Shown here: piece after piece, positions 57,226-64,000 of the stretch
Layout of the letters: each line of letters starts with the position of its first letter
How positions within the stretch are numbered: position 1 is the stretch's first letter
Source: Pilaira anomala
Lineage: Eukaryota; Mucoromycota; Mucoromycetes; Mucorales; Mucoraceae
Direction: 5' to 3'
Assembly (NCBI GenBank): GCA_025716855.1
Contig: JAIXMQ010000027.1
Location: 62,001 to 126,000, forward strand
DNA: 64,000 nucleotides
The notes under the pieces: generated by a model
What the model saw: only the letters and a program-made list of their open reading frames with translations
Databases searched by the model: none
Told to the model about the DNA's origin: nothing
Position numbers and translations under genes: made by a program

Positions 57226-57549
57226 TAATTCTTTTTCTTTTCCCCCCTTTTCTCCTTTTTATCTTATTTGACAAGTTTCCTTATTTAACTTGTATAATGC
57301 GTGTAACAAAAAAGAAGGAATAAACGTTTTTTTTTAAATAACAATAAAAGAGAAAAGATGGTTTCATTGTGATGTTACACACTTGTTTATCATTCTAAAT
57401 TATATATAGTTTTATACTGTGTACTACGCCAGAGCCACGGAGGTGGCGTCCAACATAACATTATAAAAATAGTGAAAAAAATAGAAAAAAAAAAGTAATA
57501 AGAATATGGGGGAGGAGAGAGTGAGTGAGTGAAAGTTTTTTTTTTTTTT
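57226..57549. other. Intergenic, 3' flanks of two convergent genes
   Basis: No gene seen. Holds a short GA/GTGA repeat (about 57512-57531) and a T run just before the stop of the SH3 gene. Confidence 0.35.
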
Positions 57550-57932
57550 TTAGATAAATTCGATATAAGTTTCAGGAATTAAACCTGTTTCATCTTGTAC
57601 ATCTGCAACTAACCAACCCTAAATAGAAAAAAGGTTTGAAGTAAGCAACAAATAAGTAAATAAATAAATAAATATAAAAGTTTACCGGGCATTGGCGATA
57701 TTGCACCCATAATAATTGTCCCTGCTTCAATGGAAGTTCATACTCAGTTTCTGGTGTAAAATCAAAAAGGGCTCGAGCATCTCTACCGTTGAAGTCAGGT
57801 GAAGATAGGGAAATTGTAGAATGTTTTGGTTTGAGGGTTTTACCAAAGTGATGTGGGTGATCAATTGGATAAGCAAAATCTCTTACGATTACTGTATACT
57901 AAAAGAAGTATTAATTATTTAGAAAGTTTGAA

Positions 57933-57967
<35 letters not shown>

Positions 57968-58490
57968 ATTGTTACCTTTTGATCGTCATTATCAGATGAT
58001 GTTGTTGCTGTTGTTGTTGTTGTCGTTAATATCGGTACTGTTTCAGTTATTGCATTTGTATTTTCTTCAGGTAATAAAATAATTGAAGAAGTGCGATTGA
58101 TTATTTCGAGTGGTTGTAAAGAAACATGTTTCTGTATAGATTTAATTGAGGGAGAAATGATTGAAGAATTTGATTTTTTATCCAAGATAGGATTGTTGTA
58201 CATGAGTACAACCTCTTGTTCTTCTTCGTCTTCTTCACTACTACTACTACTGCTGCTGCTGCCACTACTAGAACAAAATGTATCTTGTCTTTTCTTTGGC
58301 TTTGTATTGAATTGTTTCTTTTTCATTGATCCTTTGCGTGTAATCTATACAAAGAAGAAGTACAAAAAAAAAAAAAAAAAGGCTTTGATAAGAAAGGAGT
58401 AAAGAATTATCTATGACTTTTTTTTTTTTTTTTTTTTTCCAATACCTTTTTCAACAACAGGGCGAATGCAATCACAGTATTTAGGCTCAT
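57550..58490 (-). CDS. NBP2-like SH3-domain protein
   Basis: Four exons (58490-58446, 58344-57976, 57898-57686, 57618-57550) give 231 aa. The N-terminal half is Ser/Glu/Thr-rich and disordered. A conserved segment follows (YTVIVRDFAYPIDHPHHFGK), then an SH3 domain: ARALFDFTPETEYELPLKQG, LLWVQYRQCPGWLVADVQDE and TGLIPETYIEFI at the C-terminus. The RDFAxPxxHPxHxG stretch plus terminal SH3 matches yeast Nbp2, an adaptor bringing PP2C phosphatase Ptc1 to MAPK pathways. The first exon (15 residues) rests on splice signals and phase and is less certain; the alternative start is 58326. Confidence 0.78.
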
Positions 58491-58868
58491 TATTTTTATT
58501 TTTGAAAAAAAAAAAGGAAAGGAATGGGTTTATTTTGATTTTTTTTTTATTATTATCACAATAAAAAAAATGAATATTTAAGATAAATATATTTGTATTT
58601 TTTTTTATGAGAAAAAAATATGGAAAACTATATAGAGGACCAAAAAAAAAAAAAAAAATAATAAAAAAAAAAAAAAAGACGAAAGAAAGATGAAAAAATA
58701 GAAAAAAATTAAAAAGGAGGGAAAAAAGAGGGAGCCCAAAAAATGGTTTAGGAGCCTTTAATACATTTCGTGTTCCAATCATTTATTTTAAAGTTTATTG
58801 TTGATTTAAAAATATCTATTTTTCACTTTACAAGTTATAAAGGAAAAGAATTTCTTTCACTTATCATT
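58491..58868. other. Intergenic, A/T homopolymer-rich
   Basis: Between the NBP2-like gene and the pyrophosphatase 3' end. Many A and T runs; no gene supported. Confidence 0.35.
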
Positions 58869-59111
58869 CTAAAGCTTTGATTTAATAAAATACCATTTAT
58901 CATCTTTATCTATTTTGGTGATTCTTTTGACCTATAAATATATAATAATTATTTCTATCGTTAATATACTAATTCATTCAACTTTTTTATTTACCTTCTC
59001 AAGTTTAGTTTCGTGTGTCACCTTACTCAGGTTGTATGGCGATTGTCGAATGGTTACATTAGCTCTATAAAGTTCCATTAGATCTATCCGTTTATTGTTG
59101 TGTCACACTCA

Positions 59112-59144
<33 letters not shown>

Positions 59145-60131
59145 TACACACTAATATCATGAGTATCTGCTTTACATGGTATGTGCCCATTGATTAATCT
59201 TTGCCAAGCTTCGTGTGTTTCCTTGACAATCAATTCTGCATATGCTTTATCTTTGCATTGACCATCAAATGCAAACTTATTTTCTGGTTTACCATCTGGC
59301 ATTTTATAAATTTTGAACCAATCATGAGTCGCTTTAATCAAGTCAGGATAATACTTCTCAACGTCATTAATGTCTATGGTTGGTTTTAATATTACGTAAT
59401 AAAGATTTACATATATTACCATGGTTACCATTTAATTTAGCTGCCATAGGGTCACGAATATCGATCCCAATCAATTTCCAATCGGTTTCCCCTTCATCTA
59501 ATAATGCCATAACGCCAAGAATCTTGACTTGTTTAATTTGACCTCGGTATCCAATCTCTTCTCCAATTTCACATACATCAATTGGGTCATTATCTCCTTT
59601 TGCATTAGTATCTTTTGAAATATGTGTAGGGTCTTCCCAAGTCTATTTACACCTGCTTAGCATATATGTCATTCATTTACATATAAACTTCAAACTTACT
59701 TGAGGCAATGCACCATAATTCCAAATATAACCCTTATAAGGGAAGCAATTACGTACAAACCTAAGTTTTCCTTTTTTGACATCTTGCTTGATAGGATTAA
59801 ACTTCTCTCCTGTAGCAATCTAAAAAAAAACCCCAAATACGTAAATAATACAGATAAACTCTTAAAATAATAAGATTCAATTAAATGTACCTCAAATTTA
59901 GCATTAGTCCAACGGGGAATCTCAACTACCATGTTAACAATTGTTTTTTCCTCATCTGCGTAAAGTGGAATATCATGAAAAGGTGAAATAACTTGACCGT
60001 TACGTTCTAAACTGAATAGTTTAGTAAAGTTTTTCTGTCTCACTCTTTTCCTCCAAGACTTTCTTACCGATATACAATCGATAATCAGCAGTGTGCTCTT
60101 TTCCAGAAGTGGATATTTCGTATTCAGACAT
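58869..60131 (-). CDS. IPP1: Inorganic pyrophosphatase, cytosolic
   Basis: Seven exons (60131-60068, 60006-59891, 59819-59700, 59642-59429, 59373-59148, 59064-58995, 58931-58869) give 290 aa (yeast Ipp1 287). Conserved blocks: [51 protein letters not shown], the metal-binding signature [25 protein letters not shown] and [16 protein letters not shown]. The enzyme splits pyrophosphate and drives biosynthetic reactions. The second exon starts after an unusual cagtttag acceptor; the first acceptor-like site (cag) would create a stop. No targeting signal, so cytosolic. Confidence 0.95.
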
Positions 60132-60573
60132 GATAAAAAATGAAAAAAAAGATAAAGGAAGAAAAAAAAAAAGTATCGTGTGTATTTCTACCACATAAGC
60201 AAGATTATTTTCCCTGCCGGAGTTGTTTATTCTTTAACGTTTCAGGCATGTGAAATCACAGAGACACAGACACACAGACACGCACATAAAAATAAAATAA
60301 AAATAAAGCCTCAGGATAAAACTAGGTGTAGTATGACAATAACAATAAAAAAACTTTTTGCACGAATAATCAAAGTTGTTCTGATGATTTTTTTTTTAAT
60401 TAATTGTGCCGAAGAGACACAAACGAAAAAAAAAAAAAAAAGAGTACCGGAGATTTAATTTATCTCGTCGATTCACTCGGCTCTGTGTGGGGGCCAAAAG
60501 GGAAAACTTTTGGATGTGGTAAAGTCATGATTCCCGCCTGAAGCTACAAAGTTCCTCCTTTTCCAACGCCAGC
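60132..60573. promoter_or_regulatory. Divergent promoter, IPP1 / RPS6
   Basis: 442 bp serving pyrophosphatase (-) and eS6 (+). A CACAGACA-type repeat lies at 60258-60282. A leader with TTCCTCC and TTTTCC pyrimidine stretches precedes the eS6 start. No gene seen. Confidence 0.35.
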
Positions 60574-61720
60574 ATGAAGGTAAAGCATCAATCTATACAA
60601 CAACGTTAATGTGCCGTCCTTTTTTTTGTTAAAAAAAACTGAAAGAGAGAGATGGATGGATGGATGTTTTGATTATTTTATTGTCAGAGTAAAATTATAC
60701 ATGAGAGAAAGAGGGGACATCAAAATTAAGGGGCCATATCTTTCAGTGCTTTCTTTTTTCTTTTTCTTTTTTGGACGACACATGCGACAATTTATAAAAT
60801 TGTATACCAGAAATTCAAATGTATTAATGCAACTCATTCCCATTAGTTGAATATCGCTAACCCAGCCACCGGCTGTCAAAAGTTGATTGAAATCGAAGAC
60901 GAGCGTCGTCTGTAAGTTTAGTTTATGGAAATTAGTTGTGGACACCAAAAAAAAAAAAAAAAAAAGTATATATATATTCATCCATTTCTTCTCAATTTAG
61001 CCGTGGTTTCTATGATAAGCGTATGGCCCAAGAGGTCTCTGGTGACTCCCTCGGTGGTGAGTTCAAGGGTTACACCTTCCGTATCTCTGGTGGTAATGAC
61101 AAGCAAGGTTTCCCCATGAAGCAAGGTGTCCTTTTACCTTACCGTGTCAAGCTCTTGATGTCTAAGGGCCACTCTTGCTACCGTCCCCGTCGTACTGGTG
61201 AACGTAAGAGAAAGTCTGTCCGTGGTTGTATCGTCGGTTCTGACCTCTCTGTCTTATCTCTCGTTGTTGTCAAGCAAGGTGAGCAAGAGATTCCCGGTCT
61301 TACTGACACCACTATCCCTAAGCGTCTCGGTCCCAAGCGTGCTTCCAAGATCAGAAAGTTCTTCGTACGTATATCTAAACTTTTACTCTGTATATATCTA
61401 TACATTTTCTAATTTACTTTATATGATAGAACTTGACCAAGGAAGATGATGTCCGTAAGTATGTCATTCGTCGTGAGGTTCAACCTAAGGGTGAAGGTAA
61501 GAAGGCTTACACCAAGGCCCCCAAGATCCAACGTCTTGTTACTCCCCTTACCCTCCAACGTAAGAGACACAGACAAGCTCTTAAGCGTAGAAGAGCTGAG
61601 GCTTCTCGTGAAGCTGAATCTGAGTACAAGCAATTGCTCGCTAAGCGTGTCAAGGAGACCAAGGAAAAGAAGATTGAACGTCGTCGTACTTCTTCTATGC
61701 AAAAGTCTGCTTCTGCTTAA
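60574..61720 (+). CDS. RPS6: 40S ribosomal protein eS6
   Basis: Four exons (60574-60579, 60847-60911, 61001-61364, 61430-61720) give 241 aa. The first exon holds only ATG AAG; splicing gives [20 protein letters not shown], the universal eS6 start. Further matches are [18 protein letters not shown] and the Arg/Lys-rich C-terminal helix ending [19 protein letters not shown] is the site class phosphorylated by S6-kinase-type enzymes in eukaryotes. It is a structural component of the small subunit. Codon bias is as strong as in eL34 and Hsp70. Confidence 0.96.
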
Positions 61721-61938
61721 ATACATTCCTCCCTTTTTTTTTGTTAAATCACTTTTTTAAAATAAAGAAAGAAAGAAAAAAAAAATAGAAAGCATGTAAA
61801 TGGTTAGAGTTTTTTTTTTTTTTTTTTTGTTCCTGCACAACTCAATAAATGTTAGTTAGTGTAACTATGGTCGTAATGATAATCGAAAAAAAAATGGACT
61901 GAAGTTTTTACTCTCTTTTTATTAAATTCTAAAACATA

Positions 61939-63077
61939 ATGGTCAACGTTGAAAAAGTGAGATTTATTTTAAACCAACCTTTCTTGAATAAACTCGAGGT
62001 AATAAAGAGAACATAGCGAATAAACTGTAGATGACTTAAACTCAAAACGCGTTCATTAGGAACTCATCGAGGAAAAGTTTTCCTTTTCTTCTAACGACAG
62101 AGTACTCAATGTCATTGAAATCGGCTGCGGTCCCGGTGATTTTGCCCTTATTTTTAAGGACAAGTTCAAGGACCGAGTTCAAGTTACTGCTATCGACCCT
62201 TCTGAAAAGGATATCGAAGCCGCCAAAACCAAATCAACTGGTCAAGATGTCGACTTTCAACAATCTGATATTTTCAAGTTTACAAGCGATAAAAAATTCG
62301 ACATTGTCATGTTCACAAAGTCTCTTCATCATTGTATTCCTGTTGACCAAGTAAATGAAATAAGTTATTCATGTAGGGAAAGCAACTTTATTCTTACCTT
62401 TTTATGTTTATTATATAGGCTGTGAAGAATGCCTATGATTTGCTTTCAGATGATGGCCTCTTTTTTGCAGAAGAAATTTATATGGATAAAATGCATGATA
62501 AAGATACCACTTGGTTTTTTGATCGTTTAGATTTACTCGTATCCGCTGGATGTATGAAACCTGTTGAAGCCTCTGAGGGACACCATGCTGCTAGAATGGC
62601 AAAGATGTTAGATACCAGTTTACCCGTTAGCCAAAGATGGATTCGTCCTGCTCATCATGGTGAAGGTCATTCCCATCATGACCATGGAGAGGGCCATAAG
62701 CACGATCATGGCGAAAGCCACGGTCATCATCATCATCATCAACAACACCATCATAGTGAAGGCCATGGACACCAAGAGTCTAAGGACGAGATCGTTGGTT
62801 CCTCTGCTGTGGTAAATGCCATCACTGCTCAATTTGGAAAGGAAAAAATGACACTTGATGAAGTCCCTTATTTTTATCAACTCCTTACGTATTGTGGGTA
62901 AGTTCAGAGATAACATTCTTCGAAAAAAAAAAAAACTCTCCTTAACATACATCTTGTAGTTTACGTGACACTAAAGAGAACGAATCCGTTATTCATGAAT
63001 TTTACAAGCAAGAAGTTCGTGCTACAAAATCAGGTGCTCTTGCTCCACTTGGCGTTAACATCATTTGCCACAAATAA
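61939..63077 (+). CDS. Class-I methyltransferase with His-rich insert
   Basis: Four exons (61939-61998, 62060-62350, 62419-62897, 62960-63077) give 315 aa. The Rossmann core shows motif I VIEIGCGPGDFAL, an acidic residue at ATAIDPSEKD-type position (VTAIDPSEKDIEAA), FKFTSDKKFDIVMFTKSLHH and LLSDDGLFFAEEIY. It is a SAM-dependent methyltransferase of the Methyltransf_11/25 type with unknown substrate. Near residues 205-260 lies a stretch with more than 20 His (for example GEGHSHHDHGEGHKHDHGES), which may bind Zn, Ni or Co or be a disordered insert. After it the fold resumes (DEVPYFYQLLTYCG). Confidence 0.85.
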
Positions 63078-63210
63078 AGTAAAAAAAAATCCTTATTTGA
63101 AATATGAAATTAGTTCCTTAGAGACTTTAGTAATTCCAATATAAAAAAATGGAGGGGCATGATTATTTTAATCTTATTAAAGTGATTATGTATAAGCTCA
63201 AGACATGTAA

Positions 63211-63277
<67 letters not shown>

Positions 63278-63538
63278 GAAACATATATAAACAAGACCAA
63301 GAAATGCTTTGGTCGTTATTATGACAGAAATGTAGTAAAACTGAAATACTATCATCTAACTATGGACTTTTTTTATTTATAATTCTGACAGGTTTGTAAC
63401 GTGGAACAAGTAATTTAAAACGACTCTTTATACTACTTTTGCATAACATAACAAGTATACTATTATTATCTATTATTTTACTTGTATAAAAAAAAAGTGG
63501 TTCTTTCAATTGCATTTTTAATTTTTTTTTTTTTTTTT
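63078..63538. other. Intergenic with A62 homopolymer
   Basis: A run of 62 A at 63215-63276 dominates. No gene seen; these are the 3' flanks of two convergent genes. Confidence 0.45.
63215..63276 (+). repeat. A62 homopolymer
   Basis: Uninterrupted run of 62 A, the longest in the window. It could be a slippage-prone tract or the poly(A) tail of a retrocopy; no target duplication was identified. Confidence 0.85.
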
Positions 63539-64000
63539 TCATGCCGGTACAATAGGCATTCTTTTTCTACCGTTGGAAGAAATACCTTTTTGTTTTTTTG
63601 GTTGAATTAAAGTTACACCTACTTCGTCGCATTTGCTTAAAGCTAGACTTAAACGAACAGCCATTCTATATTCAAAAATATATTTTGTGCACGATAATGC
63701 AAGCTCCCAAGATTTTCTACTTTTTGCAAAATCACCTAAACCCCAACTTGTAACACCCGCTTCTATAAATATAATAAAAGGTATCAACAAAAGATAAATA
63801 TGTCTATATGAAGAAGACTTACCCCAATAGGTAAAAGGAATAATCCAAGTTTCAGACTTGATATTTTCTTTATGGTCCATAATCCAATTCAAATGAGCAA
63901 TACTTTCATTATGACGTTTTAAAGCGTTAAGAACAGATGCTTTGATCAATAATAGGATTGCTCTTTGATCGTAATAATCCGGTGGATTGGTAGTGGGTAC
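63539..64000 (-). CDS. IML2/TTC39-like TPR protein, 3' part
   Basis: The gene enters from the right edge. Two exons are visible (64000-63823 and 63762-63539), joined as FTYWEAGVTSWGLGDFAKSR. The visible 134 residues contain LIKASVLNALKRHNESIAHL and KSWELALSCTKYIFEYRMAV, TPR-like helices typical of the C-terminal region of the IML2/TTC39 family, ending in a basic tail. Yeast Iml2 is linked to lipid droplet and inclusion-body handling. The N-terminal part is outside the window. The assignment rests on recalled family sequence. Confidence 0.7.
   Translation of the reverse strand, partial: VPTTNPPDYYDQRAILLLIKASVLNALKRHNESIAHLNWIMDHKENIKSETWIIPFTYWGKSSSYRHIYLLLIPFIIFIEAGVTSWGLGDFAKSRKSWELALSCTKYIFEYRMAVRLSLALSKCDEVGVTLIQPKKQKGISSNGRKRMPIVPA

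Noticed and set aside
1..64000. tRNA genes, rRNA genes or CRISPR arrays
   Set aside because: No B-box-like GTTCGANTCC with a matching A box, no rRNA core, and no spaced direct repeats were seen.

Overview
The window reads as nuclear DNA of a filamentous fungus, most probably an early-diverging lineage of the Mucorales type. It is AT-rich, its genes carry many short GT-AG introns with T-rich 3' ends, and gene order is compact with alternating strands. Products include a class-3 lipase, a mitochondrial trimethyllysine dioxygenase, an Ssb-type Hsp70 and an Rrm4-like RNA carrier. The lineage is inferred from family content and style; no rRNA marker is present. I rebuilt exon structures by hand from reading frame, splice signals and known family sequences. 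Nearly every model given sums to whole codons.

0-9.7 kb: a SAM plus HMG-box protein (-), a Q/H-rich C2H2 activator of Msn2 type (+), an RlmN-like radical-SAM methyltransferase (+), about 2 kb without a convincing gene, ribosomal protein eL34 (+) and the ribosome-assembly factor ESF1 (-).

9.77-12.75 kb: the most unusual part. A 2,982-bp element has 213-bp, almost identical terminal inverted repeats flanked by TA. It holds a two-exon gene of unknown family, a shortened relative of that gene at the opposite end in opposite orientation, and between them a serine-recombinase-like gene. The recombinase is broken by a one-base slip in an A tract, and a 173-bp TA-flanked MITE sits inside its GC-AG intron.

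13-25 kb: ERH (with an ATG-only exon), an Rrm4-like protein (three RRMs, poly-Q, MLLE), a membrane-anchored class-3 lipase, trimethyllysine dioxygenase, an RSZ-type SR splicing factor with 7-27-nt microexons, 6-phosphogluconolactonase, and a secreted Gly/Asn-rich protein.

25-29.6 kb: gene-poor, with decayed transposase remnants (a Tc1/mariner-type relic and a possible KDZ/Plavaka-type scrap).

29.7-45.5 kb: two small unknown genes, a Nudix hydrolase, phosphopantetheine adenylyltransferase (CAB4-like), a sulfotransferase, a PPxY membrane protein, signal peptidase subunit SPC1, ESCRT-III VPS2, the NEO1 flippase and a HUL5/UBE3C HECT ligase. Several pairs are tail-to-tail with almost no spacer; one pair overlaps in coding sequence.

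45.8-64 kb: a small unknown ORF, GlcNAc-6-phosphate deacetylase, a ZGPAT-like G-patch protein, otubain, an HSBP1-like coiled coil, mitochondrial NDP kinase, Ssb-like Hsp70, a small homeodomain protein, an NBP2-like SH3 protein, inorganic pyrophosphatase, ribosomal protein eS6, a class-I methyltransferase with a His-rich insert, and the 3' end of an IML2/TTC39-like gene running off the right edge.

Most genes are ordinary housekeeping genes. Functional themes include ribosome and translation (eL34, eS6, ESF1, Ssb), membrane traffic (NEO1, VPS2, SPC1), ubiquitin (HUL5, otubain) and intermediary metabolism.
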